From CAIQIA01 sp049317465 (GTDB taxonomy: Bacteria > Cyanobacteriota > Cyanobacteriia > PCC-6307 > Cyanobiaceae), in contig JBMOIF010000057.1 of assembly GCA_049317465.1 (NCBI GenBank), positions 1 through 14,732 of the forward strand: DNA of 14,732 bases, written 5' to 3'. Made by a program: the position numbers and the translations under genes. Under the pieces are notes generated by a model, which saw only the letters and a program-made list of their open reading frames with translations, was not told where the DNA came from and did not search any database. This document shows positions 5,999 to 12,866 of the stretch, piece after piece. Each line of letters starts with the position of its first letter. Position 1 is the stretch's first letter.

Positions 5999-7153
5999 TC
6001 AGCCCTGCTGCAGCACCGCCGCCGCCGCCGCCACGCCAGCCCCCGGCTGGGCCGGCGGCCGACCGAGTTCCACCAGGGCCCCCTCGATGGCGGCCACGGC
6101 CACAAGCACGTCGCGATCCGCCACAAAGCCCAGGTGACCGATGCGGAACACCTTGCCCTTGAGATGGTCCTGGCCACCCGCCAGCAGGATGTCGTAGCGG
6201 CTCTTCACCACCTTGCGCACGGCCTCGGCATCCAGTCCGTCGGGGGCCACAGCAGTGATGGCCGGGCTGCTGCAGGTCGCAGGGGCGTAAAGCGGCAGAC
6301 CGATGGCCTCCATGGCTGCACGGGTGGCCCGGCGATGGCGGTCATGGCGAGCGAAGATCGCCTCAAGACCTTCCTTCTGCATGATCGCCATCGAGGCCTC
6401 AAGGGCGAAGTAGAGATTCACCGCCGGCGTGAAGGGGTTGCTGTTGTCCTCGGCGGCCTTCCGGTACCTGGCGAGATCCAGATAGAACTTGGGCAGGTCC
6501 GATCGCTCGCGGGCGGCCCAGGCCCGTTCGCCCATGGCCACGAAGCCCAGGCCGGGGGGAATCATGTACCCCTTCTGACTGCCTGAACCGACCACATCGA
6601 GTCCCCAGGCGTCGACGGGCACCGAGGTGGCCCCCAGGCTGGTGACCGCATCAACGATGATCAGCGCCTCGCCATGGGCCTTGACGTGGCGGTTGATGGT
6701 CTCGAGGTCATTGATCACCCCGGTGGATGTCTCCGAATGGGTGATGATCACCGCCTTGATCGCTTTCTCGCTGTCGGCCTCCATGGCCTCGCGGAACGCC
6801 TCCGGATCCAGCGGCTGGCCCCAGTCCGCGCGGATGGTCTGGACGTCGAGGCCGTAGGCCTTCGCCACCTTCACCCAGCGCTCGCCGAACTTACCGTTAT
6901 CACCGCACAGCACCCGATCGCCGCGGCTGAGCACGTTGATGATGCCGGCCTCCATGGCGGCCGTGCCGCTGCCGGCCAGCACCAGCACCGATCCCCGCGT
7001 CTGGTGCAGCCATTGCAGCTGCTCAGTGGTGCGGGCAACGATGTTCTGGAACTCGGCGCTGCGGTGGCCGATGGGATGACGGCCCAGGGCCACCAGGGCC
7101 GACTCCGGCACGGGCGTGGGTCCGGGGATCATCAGCTGCAACTTGTCCTTCAT
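5999..7153 (-). CDS. Class V PLP aminotransferase (alanine/serine-glyoxylate type)
   Basis: About 384 residues from ATG 7153. The N-terminus MKDKLQLMIPGPTPVPESAL is the hallmark of the cyanobacterial alanine/serine-glyoxylate aminotransferase group, followed by GRHPIGHRSAEF. The small-domain loop GSGTAAMEA binds the cofactor phosphate, HSETSTGV and VDAVTSLG flank the pyridine ring (Asp-Ala-Val), and GSGSQKGYM carries the Schiff-base lysine (K194). The enzyme uses pyridoxal phosphate to pass an amino group to glyoxylate, giving glycine in the photorespiratory pathway; alanine or serine as donor cannot be decided here. A GTG at 7192 would add 13 residues but overlaps the cbiD upstream region and lacks family support, so I prefer 7153. 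It is divergent from cbiD and followed by a strong hairpin and tRNA-Gly. Its C-terminal tail is alanine-rich and probably not conserved. Confidence 0.93.
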   Translation of the reverse strand: MKDKLQLMIPGPTPVPESALVALGRHPIGHRSAEFQNIVARTTEQLQWLHQTRGSVLVLAGSGTAAMEAGIINVLSRGDRVLCGDNGKFGERWVKVAKAYGLDVQTIRADWGQPLDPEAFREAMEADSEKAIKAVIITHSETSTGVINDLETINRHVKAHGEALIIVDAVTSLGATSVPVDAWGLDVVGSGSQKGYMIPPGLGFVAMGERAWAARERSDLPKFYLDLARYRKAAEDNSNPFTPAVNLYFALEASMAIMQKEGLEAIFARHDRHRRATRAAMEAIGLPLYAPATCSSPAITAVAPDGLDAEAVRKVVKSRYDILLAGGQDHLKGKVFRIGHLGFVADRDVLVAVAAIEGALVELGRPPAQPGAGVAAAAAVLQQG

Positions 7154-7220
7154 GCCCGCAATCGGGTCGCCCCCGGCTGGTGGATCATTCACCTTAAAAG
7201 TCCACCCGACAGCACCCCCC

Positions 7221-8351
7221 TTGACCGACGGCGACCTGGGCGGATCCAGTGGTCACACCCTCCCTGTCTGGGTGACGGCCGCCGCCGTGGCTGCCCTGCG
7301 GCAGCTGCGCGGTGAACCCTTCCAATCGGAGGAGACCCTCGAGCTGCTGCGGCCGTCCGGCCGCCGACCGTTGCCCGTGGAGCAGGCTGCCCCCCTGGGC
7401 AACGGCGAGGCCCTGGCCATCAGCCGCTGCGATCCCGGCCCCGGCCTTGACCTGACCCGCGGGCTGGCGGTCTGGGTGCGGGCCAGCTGGGGGCCCCTGC
7501 ACAGCGCCGGGGGCGGTCCCATCCGGCTGCAGGCCGGCGCCGGTGTCGGCCGGCGGGCCCAGGACGGGGAGATCTGCATCTCGGCCTACGCCCGTGAACT
7601 GCTGGAGGCCAACCTGCTGCCGCTGCTGCCGGCCGACCGCGGGATCGACCTGGAGGTGACCCTGCCTGACGGGCAGGCCCTGGCCCAGCGCACGAGCCTG
7701 GCCGCCTTCGGGGTCGTCGACGGCCTGGCCCTGATCGGCACCGGCGCCCGGGTGCAGGCCAGCGCCTCACCCGACCGCCTCGGCCTGGCTCTGGACGAGC
7801 TGCAGCGGCGGGCCGCCGCACCCGGTGGCTGCCGTGAGCTGGTGCTGGTGGTGGGTGAGAACGGCCTCGATCTGGCACCGACGTTCGGCCTGGCCACCGG
7901 CCATCTGCTCAAGGCGGGCAACTGGATCGGACCGCTCCTGGCGGCCGCCGCCGAAGCCGGGGTCGAGCGGCTTCTGCTGTGGGGCTACCACGGAAAGCTG
8001 CTCAAGCTGGCCGGCGGGATCTTCCACACCCACCACCACCTGGCCGATTGCCGCGCCGAGGTTCTCACCGCCCTCGCCGCCCTCGAGGGCCTCCAGAACG
8101 GGGCTTTGGAACGGCTCTTCTCCGCCCCGACCGTGGATGAAGCCCTGCGCGACCTCTCCGTCGCCGACCCCGCCCTGGAGGGGCGTCTGCGGCAACGCAT
8201 CGTCGCCGCCATCGAAGCCCGCAGTGCGGCCTACATCCAGCGCTGCACCGGCCGGCGCCTGGATCCCGGCGTGGCCCTGTTCGACCGCTCGCGACGACTC
8301 TGGGCGGTGGGACCGCAGGGAGTCACCTGGTTCCCAGGGGTCGACCCGTAG
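7221..8351 (+). CDS. cbiD: CbiD, cobalt-precorrin-5B C1-methyltransferase
   Basis: About 376 residues of the CbiD family, which methylates C1 of cobalt-precorrin-5B using SAM in the anaerobic (early-cobalt) route to cobalamin. Recognisable segments are HTLPVWVTAAAVAAL at the N-terminus, AISRCDPGPGLDLTRGL, GIDLEVTLPDG, the glycine-rich LVVGENGLD, LLLWGYHGKLLKLAGG followed by IFHTHHHLADCR, and the C-terminal GPQGVTWFPGV. The start is uncertain. TTG 7221 gives a family-like N-terminus (TDGDLGGSSGHTLPVWV) and leaves 67 bp to the divergent aminotransferase. ATG 7152 is in frame but shares bases with the aminotransferase ATG, leaving no room for signals. No ribosome-binding site is visible before either. 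guaA follows after 24 bp on the same strand, so the two are likely cotranscribed. Confidence 0.9.
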   Translation: MTDGDLGGSSGHTLPVWVTAAAVAALRQLRGEPFQSEETLELLRPSGRRPLPVEQAAPLGNGEALAISRCDPGPGLDLTRGLAVWVRASWGPLHSAGGGPIRLQAGAGVGRRAQDGEICISAYARELLEANLLPLLPADRGIDLEVTLPDGQALAQRTSLAAFGVVDGLALIGTGARVQASASPDRLGLALDELQRRAAAPGGCRELVLVVGENGLDLAPTFGLATGHLLKAGNWIGPLLAAAAEAGVERLLLWGYHGKLLKLAGGIFHTHHHLADCRAEVLTALAALEGLQNGALERLFSAPTVDEALRDLSVADPALEGRLRQRIVAAIEARSAAYIQRCTGRRLDPGVALFDRSRRLWAVGPQGVTWFPGVDP

Positions 8352-8375
8352 GGTGAACCCATTGCGTCGCCGCCG

Positions 8376-9971
8376 ATGTCCGTCACGCAGTCAGACCTGC
8401 CGGGGGCCGAGGCGCGTCGGCCGGCCATCGTCATCCTCGACTTCGGCTCCCAGTACTCCGAGCTGATCGCCCGACGGGTGCGCGAAACCGAGGTCTTTTC
8501 GCTGGTGCTGAGCCACACCACCTCCCTGGAGGAGATCCGCGCCCTCAGCCCCCGCGGGCTGATCCTCAGCGGCGGACCGGCTTCGGTGTACGACCCTGGG
8601 GCCCCCGTCTGTGATCCGGGCCTGTGGGAGCTGGGCCTGCCGGTTCTGGGGGTCTGCTACGGCATGCAGCTGATGGTCCAGCAGCTGGGCGGACGGGTCG
8701 AGGCCGCCGGACGGGGGGAATACGGCAAGGCCCCGCTGTGGGTCGATGACCCCACCGACCTGCTCACGAATGTCGAGGACGGCTCGACGATGTGGATGAG
8801 CCACGGCGATTCGGTGATGGAGCTGCCGCCCGGCTTCAGTCGACTCGCCCACACCGACAACACCACAGCCGCCGCCGTGGCCGACCATCAGCGCCGGCTC
8901 TACGGCGTCCAGTTTCATCCGGAGGTGGTGCATTCCGCAGGCGGCATGGCCATGCTGCGGAACTTTGTGTATCACATCTGCGGCTGCGAACCCGACTGGA
9001 CGACCGCCACCTTCATTGAGGAAGCGACCGCCGACGTGCGTCGCCAGGTGGGGGATCGGCGGGTGTTGCTGGCCCTCTCGGGAGGTGTCGACTCCTCCAC
9101 GCTGGCCTTTCTGCTGCACCAGGCCATCGGCGATCGCCTGACCTGCATGTTCATCGACCAGGGCTTCATGCGCAAGGGTGAGCCCGAATTCCTGATGGAG
9201 TTCTTTGACAAACGGTTTCACATCCACGTCGAATACATCAACGCGCGCGAGCGTTTTCTATCGCGGCTCACGGGCGTGACCGACCCGGAAGAGAAACGCA
9301 AGATCATCGGGGCAGAGTTCATCCGTGTGTTCGAAGAAGAAAGCCGCCGACTGGGCCCCTTCGACTATCTGGCCCAGGGAACCCTGTACCCCGATGTGAT
9401 CGAAAGTGCCGGCACCAACGTCGATCCCAAGACCGGTGAACGGGTGGCGGTAAAGATCAAGAGTCATCACAACGTGGGCGGCTTGCCGAAGGATCTGCAG
9501 TTCAAGCTTGTGGAGCCGCTGCGCAGACTGTTCAAAGACGAGGTTCGCAAGGTTGGCCGCAACCTCGGACTTCCCGATGAGATCGTCAGACGTCATCCCT
9601 TCCCTGGCCCTGGCCTGGCCATCCGCATTCTTGGCGAAGTGACGGAAGAAAAGCTCGACATCCTCAGGGACGCTGATCTGATCGTTCGCGAAGAGGTTCG
9701 CGATGCAGGTCTCTATCACGAGATCTGGCAGGCATTCGCCGTGCTGCTGCCCGTACGCAGCGTCGGTGTGATGGGAGACAAACGCACCTACGCCTACCCG
9801 ATCGTGCTGCGATGTGTCGGCAGCGAAGACGGCATGACTGCAGACTGGTCGCGCCTGCCCTACCCCCTGATGGAAAAGATCTCGAATCGGATCGTCAATG
9901 AGGTCTCAGGGGTCAACCGTGTCGTGTACGACATCACCAGCAAACCCCCGGGCACAATTGAGTGGGAGTGA
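8376..9971 (+). CDS. guaA: GMP synthase (glutamine-hydrolysing)
   Basis: 531 residues, the normal length for GuaA, which converts XMP to GMP with ATP and glutamine. The class I glutaminase domain (about 16-205) starts with IVILDFGSQYSELIARRVRE and has the catalytic C94 in VLGVCYGMQL and the H181/E183 pair in VQFHPEV. The ATP-pyrophosphatase domain has the PP-loop LALSGGVDSST (about 233-242). The C-terminal dimerisation domain ends NRVVYDITSKPPGTIEWE as in other GuaA proteins. ATG 8376 is the clear start, 24 bp after cbiD. Base composition changes inside the gene: the first half is around 70 percent GC by hand count of sample lines, and from about 9180 on it is mostly 57-60 percent, like the accessory genes downstream. 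All active-site motifs are intact, so it should be functional. Confidence 0.98.
   Translation: MSVTQSDLPGAEARRPAIVILDFGSQYSELIARRVRETEVFSLVLSHTTSLEEIRALSPRGLILSGGPASVYDPGAPVCDPGLWELGLPVLGVCYGMQLMVQQLGGRVEAAGRGEYGKAPLWVDDPTDLLTNVEDGSTMWMSHGDSVMELPPGFSRLAHTDNTTAAAVADHQRRLYGVQFHPEVVHSAGGMAMLRNFVYHICGCEPDWTTATFIEEATADVRRQVGDRRVLLALSGGVDSSTLAFLLHQAIGDRLTCMFIDQGFMRKGEPEFLMEFFDKRFHIHVEYINARERFLSRLTGVTDPEEKRKIIGAEFIRVFEEESRRLGPFDYLAQGTLYPDVIESAGTNVDPKTGERVAVKIKSHHNVGGLPKDLQFKLVEPLRRLFKDEVRKVGRNLGLPDEIVRRHPFPGPGLAIRILGEVTEEKLDILRDADLIVREEVRDAGLYHEIWQAFAVLLPVRSVGVMGDKRTYAYPIVLRCVGSEDGMTADWSRLPYPLMEKISNRIVNEVSGVNRVVYDITSKPPGTIEWE
9130..9137. repeat. HIP1 octamer GCGATCGC
   Basis: A perfect GCGATCGC palindrome inside guaA, over-represented in many cyanobacterial genomes. 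One of only two exact copies seen in the window. Confidence 0.6.
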
Positions 9972-10012
9972 CACATTCCATGCCGATGCCGGCTGACGGC
10001 GGCGGCGGCACC

Positions 10013-10018
10013 TAGACT
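10013..10018 (+). promoter_or_regulatory. Candidate -10 box upstream of the PhyH-like gene
   Basis: TAGACT lies 32 nt before the ATG at 10051, in the 79-bp gap after guaA. It resembles sigma-70-type -10 boxes of picocyanobacteria. There is no convincing -35 element in the GGC-repeat stretch upstream. Transcription would start near 10025. No terminator with a T-run is seen between guaA and this gene, so read-through from guaA is also possible. Confidence 0.3.
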
Positions 10019-10050
10019 CTGCGCCGCGCCAGCAGGATTGCCCCGAGTCC

Positions 10051-10896
10051 ATGAACCTCCGTCGGATCCTCAGCCTCGCTCAATCCGGCGCCCTGCTGCC
10101 CTACGCCCTCGGCCGGTTCGCCACGGTCAGGAGGTTGTATTCACGCCTCAACGGCCTGCGGCATCCTCTTGACAGACGCGAGAGTCTTGCCGCCCTGCAA
10201 GATCCGATCTTCCCTCAGGTTGATGTGAGCCGGGCGGTGCAGGAGCTGCGCCGGGACGCTGTCGCGTTCCAGTTTGACCTGCCGACACCGATTGTCGAAG
10301 AGATCCACGACTTTGCCCGCCGCGGCCAGTGCAAGTCCAGCGGTTTCCAGGGACATCGGCCCTTCCCGGCCATTGCGTCAGGACAGACCAGCGAAGGTCA
10401 GCGGCTGGCCATGGCTGAGGTGATCAATCCTCTGGAGTGTGACGCGATCCGCAGGATTGTCGAAAGCCAGGTCCTCAGACAGACCTGCATGCGATACCTG
10501 GGCTATCAACCTCCCAAGGCCGACATCCGCCTCTTCTGGAGCTTTGTCTCCAACCTCAGCGAGAACGAGCGTCGCCAACAGTTTCAAACCATTGATTACC
10601 ACGTTGATATTCACGACTTCAACTTCTGCTATGCGCACTTCTATCTCACCGACACCGATGCCCGCTCCGGAGCTCATGTGATGGTGCGAGGATCGCACAC
10701 CCACAAGCCGCTGGCCTGGCTGATCGGTTCAGCCCGCAAGAGCGATGCTCAGATCGCCAGCCGCTACGCCAGTGACGACGTGCTCACGATCGAGGGTCCG
10801 GCCGGCACGGGCTTCCTGGAAGACACCTCCTGCTACCACAAGGCTCTGCCCCCACTGGACCGCATGCGGTTGCTGCTTCAGATTCGGTATCACTGA
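10051..10896 (+). CDS. PhyH-like Fe(II)/2-oxoglutarate dioxygenase
   Basis: 281 residues. The C-terminal half has the jelly-roll dioxygenase signature of the phytanoyl-CoA dioxygenase family. YHVDIHDF supplies the Fe ligands H184 and D186, followed by FYLTDTDARSGAHVMVRGSH, with the distal ligand H263 in TSCYHKALPP and R271/R273 positioned to hold 2-oxoglutarate. The family hydroxylates varied small molecules, lipids and sugars using O2; the substrate here cannot be told. The first 90 residues or so are not recognised and contain no membrane span. The start ATG 10051 follows guaA by 79 bp. The stop overlaps that of the convergent methyltransferase gene by 7 bp. GC content is clearly lower than in the flanking sdh and glycan genes. 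Its neighbours, a methyltransferase and a glycosyltransferase-like protein, suggest modification of a glycan or lipid, which is inference only. Confidence 0.8.
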   Translation: MNLRRILSLAQSGALLPYALGRFATVRRLYSRLNGLRHPLDRRESLAALQDPIFPQVDVSRAVQELRRDAVAFQFDLPTPIVEEIHDFARRGQCKSSGFQGHRPFPAIASGQTSEGQRLAMAEVINPLECDAIRRIVESQVLRQTCMRYLGYQPPKADIRLFWSFVSNLSENERRQQFQTIDYHVDIHDFNFCYAHFYLTDTDARSGAHVMVRGSHTHKPLAWLIGSARKSDAQIASRYASDDVLTIEGPAGTGFLEDTSCYHKALPPLDRMRLLLQIRYH

Positions 10897-11786
10897 TCCT
10901 CGACCCTGACCCGACGATGCACCGCCAGAACGGTATGTCCCGGGATGAAGAACTCAGCAGGGATTGAGGTGTCCGCCGGCAAGGAACGCAACAGGCTCAC
11001 CACGGCCCGCCGTTGCAGTCGCTCCAGCAGCCCGGGTGGTCGAGGTGATGGCCGCAGCAGGGTGCGTGAGACAAACGCGTGGATCAGCCGCTGGGCGTGG
11101 CCCTGCTCGACGGGCAGATGCACCAGATCGTGCAGCTGAAATCCGAAGGACTCGGGATAACGCTTGAGACAGTCATCGGTCCAGCGGCTGACGTGATGGG
11201 GCGGCGCGTTGAGACAGTCGTCATGCTGACAGCCCAGATACGAATCCTCGGCCGGTACAGCGGTGATCAGCAGGCCTCCATCGCGCAGTGCACGGTGAGC
11301 AGCCTGGAAGTAAGTGTCCGGTGCAGGCAGATGCTCCAGCACCTGAAAGGAACAAACCCGGTCAAAACTGCCAGGGTGCTCTTCGGCAAACGCGGCAAAG
11401 TCTTGACGCACCACCTGCAGCCCGCGGCGCTGGGCCGCAGCCACCGCATGTTCACTGAGCTCGAGGCCTGTGTAGCGAGCCCCCTTCACCCAGGCAGCAA
11501 AATACCCTTCACCGCAGCCCACCTCCAGAAGATCATCACCGCCCAGAAAACGGGCGGCAACATCGTATTCGCGCTTCTCCGTTGCGTAGTACCAGGGGTT
11601 GTGCGCAGAGAGCTGGCGATAGAATTCGCCATCGCCCAAAATCAAGGGCCTCCACATTCGCAGGCCCGTCTGATCCTCCACCAGCGAGACCTCTTTCGTA
11701 TCGCCCACCAGCCGACGAATGTCGGCGCCCAGGGAGTCATAACGGCGAATCAGGTCGGCGACCTGCAACGTGACGAGGGTGCGCAT
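10890..11786 (-). CDS. Class I SAM-dependent methyltransferase
   Basis: 298 residues with a Rossmann methyltransferase core. Motif I is LLEVGCGEGYFAAWV (about 86-100), with the acidic E109 after strand 2 in YTGLELSEHAV, RQDF (127-130) as the adenine-side acidic loop, and FDRVCSFQVLEHL (141-153) as motif IV. The 80-residue N-terminal part (TGLRMWRPLILGDGEFYRQL, then NPWYYATEKREYD) resembles the linker of methyltransferases that carry an N-terminal zinc finger, but no finger cysteines are present here. The C-terminal part (about 200-298) is not recognised. It is convergent with the PhyH-like gene (stops overlap by 7 bp) and divergent from the GT-A-like gene across 132 bp. The start ATG 11786 has no clear ribosome-binding site. 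Small molecule, lipid or sugar substrates are all possible. Confidence 0.85.
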   Translation of the reverse strand: MRTLVTLQVADLIRRYDSLGADIRRLVGDTKEVSLVEDQTGLRMWRPLILGDGEFYRQLSAHNPWYYATEKREYDVAARFLGGDDLLEVGCGEGYFAAWVKGARYTGLELSEHAVAAAQRRGLQVVRQDFAAFAEEHPGSFDRVCSFQVLEHLPAPDTYFQAAHRALRDGGLLITAVPAEDSYLGCQHDDCLNAPPHHVSRWTDDCLKRYPESFGFQLHDLVHLPVEQGHAQRLIHAFVSRTLLRPSPRPPGLLERLQRRAVVSLLRSLPADTSIPAEFFIPGHTVLAVHRRVRVEDQ

Positions 11787-11918
11787 GACGCCAGCAGGAC
11801 GGAGGAACTTGATGTTGGGATCGAGAGCGCGAAAGGCTCTCAGAATCGCTGTATAGTACCCCCACCAAGCCAGGGTCGGCCAGGTCCTGCATCGCTCGCA
11901 CCCTCAGCACCCTGCGCC
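11787..11918. promoter_or_regulatory. Divergent intergenic region with -10 box and inverted repeat
   Basis: This 132-bp region separates the methyltransferase (minus) from the GT-A-like gene (plus). TATAGT at 11852-11857 is the best plus-strand -10 box. The same spot read on the minus strand gives TACTAT, so it could serve both directions. Just upstream, at 11823-11841, is a perfect 6-bp inverted repeat, GAGAGC / GCTCTC, with a 7-nt spacer, placed where a regulator would overlap the -35 area. No -35 consensus is seen. If the plus-strand box is used, the 5'-UTR would be about 55 nt. Confidence 0.4.
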
Positions 11919-12866
11919 ATGATCATCTACACCTTTTGTGTTGACATCGGCAAATTCTCGCCGCAGCAATTGACCGACGCAGCAATCATTTTCATCAATG
12001 CCCTGGCCGCCACGCGAACCCGGATCAGGCAGCTGATCATCTATACCAACTACGACCTGGTCCTCCCAAAAGTCCCTTTTCCAGTCAGCATCCGCCCCTA
12101 TGAGCCTCTGCAGGTGGGCATCCACCAAGGCGATGGTTGGGCCAATCTGAACCTCAACAAGTTCACCTACAACAGCTTGCTTCGCGAGGAGTTCGGTGTC
12201 TCTCCGGTCTGGATTGACCTCGACACGATTGCTCTCAACAACCTCGATCACCTGGACTCCCTGCCCAACTTCTTTGTCTGCAAGGGGGGTGATGCCGACG
12301 GCAACATCCGATCCGTTATCAAGGGCACGAATGATTACGATGTTGCCGCCTGTGACTACCTCAACGGCAGCGTTTTCAAGCTTGACGCCACCATTCAAGC
12401 TGCGGCCAGCCGCTGCGTTGAAGAGCATCGTGAAAACCTGGTCTACGCCGAGCAGGGTGCTCTCAACTTCGTCTATCACTTTCTGCCCCGTGATTTTCCC
12501 ATGCACGTGCTGGGGAAGGATGTGGATCGCAACAGCATCAACTCCTATTCAGCCTGGGAGAGCCGCTCCGGAACCCACCCCTCCCACCAGAACTCCCGCA
12601 ACCTCTTCCGTGACTGGCGGGGCAGGCTGCGATCGCGGCTTCACCCCGACAAGCGCCTGCAGTTCCTCACTCTGACCTTCGCCACCCACGCGGCGTTTCT
12701 GTCCATGAAGCCGCGGGACAACCTTTTTGCCTGGACCCTCCACGATCTGTTGCTGCGTCAGCGGCGTCCCCGCTGGCGCACGCGACTGTGGCTCACCTGG
12801 GAACTCTGGACCCTGCGCCGCCGCAGCGTCCTTCAGGACTGGCGGGCCCGTCTGCGTTCCCTCTGA
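11919..12866 (+). CDS. Putative GT-A-like glycosyltransferase with DxD motif
   Basis: 315 residues from ATG 11919. I do not recognise a named family with certainty. The layout fits a GT-A nucleotide-sugar transferase: an N-terminal strand MIIYTFCVDIG, IYTNYDLVLP, then NLNKFTYNSLLREEFGVSPVW leading to IDLDTIAL with a DxD site (D100, D102), LNGSVF (149-153) and YAEQGALNFVYH (about 176-187). This order (DxD, N-G, E-Q-x-x-L-N) is typical of GT8/GT32-like and capsular sugar transferases. The C-terminal 90 residues are rich in Arg and Trp and may contact membrane or acceptor. The frame stays open upstream to 11079, but that part is antisense to the methyltransferase and is not coding. The last 34 bp overlap the 3' end of the convergent sdhB. 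GC content is low for most of the gene and rises near its end. Confidence 0.7.
   Translation: MIIYTFCVDIGKFSPQQLTDAAIIFINALAATRTRIRQLIIYTNYDLVLPKVPFPVSIRPYEPLQVGIHQGDGWANLNLNKFTYNSLLREEFGVSPVWIDLDTIALNNLDHLDSLPNFFVCKGGDADGNIRSVIKGTNDYDVAACDYLNGSVFKLDATIQAAASRCVEEHRENLVYAEQGALNFVYHFLPRDFPMHVLGKDVDRNSINSYSAWESRSGTHPSHQNSRNLFRDWRGRLRSRLHPDKRLQFLTLTFATHAAFLSMKPRDNLFAWTLHDLLLRQRRPRWRTRLWLTWELWTLRRRSVLQDWRARLRSL
12629..12636. repeat. HIP1 octamer GCGATCGC
   Basis: Second exact GCGATCGC copy, within the GT-A-like gene near its 3' end. Confidence 0.6.

Noticed and set aside
5836..6177. Minus-strand frame containing NSVVECQLPKLNVAGSSPVTR
   Set aside because: This is a translated tRNA-Gly, another familiar false protein, and the rest is an out-of-frame reading of the aminotransferase end.
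8391..9719. Minus-strand frames of 278 and 153 codons opposite guaA
   Set aside because: guaA is certain on the plus strand; the reverse frames show no domain and are expected in GC-rich coding DNA.
11079..11918. Upstream extension of the GT-A-like frame by 280 codons
   Set aside because: The extension is antisense to the methyltransferase gene with its clear SAM-binding motif, and the ATG at 11919 gives a natural N-terminal strand.
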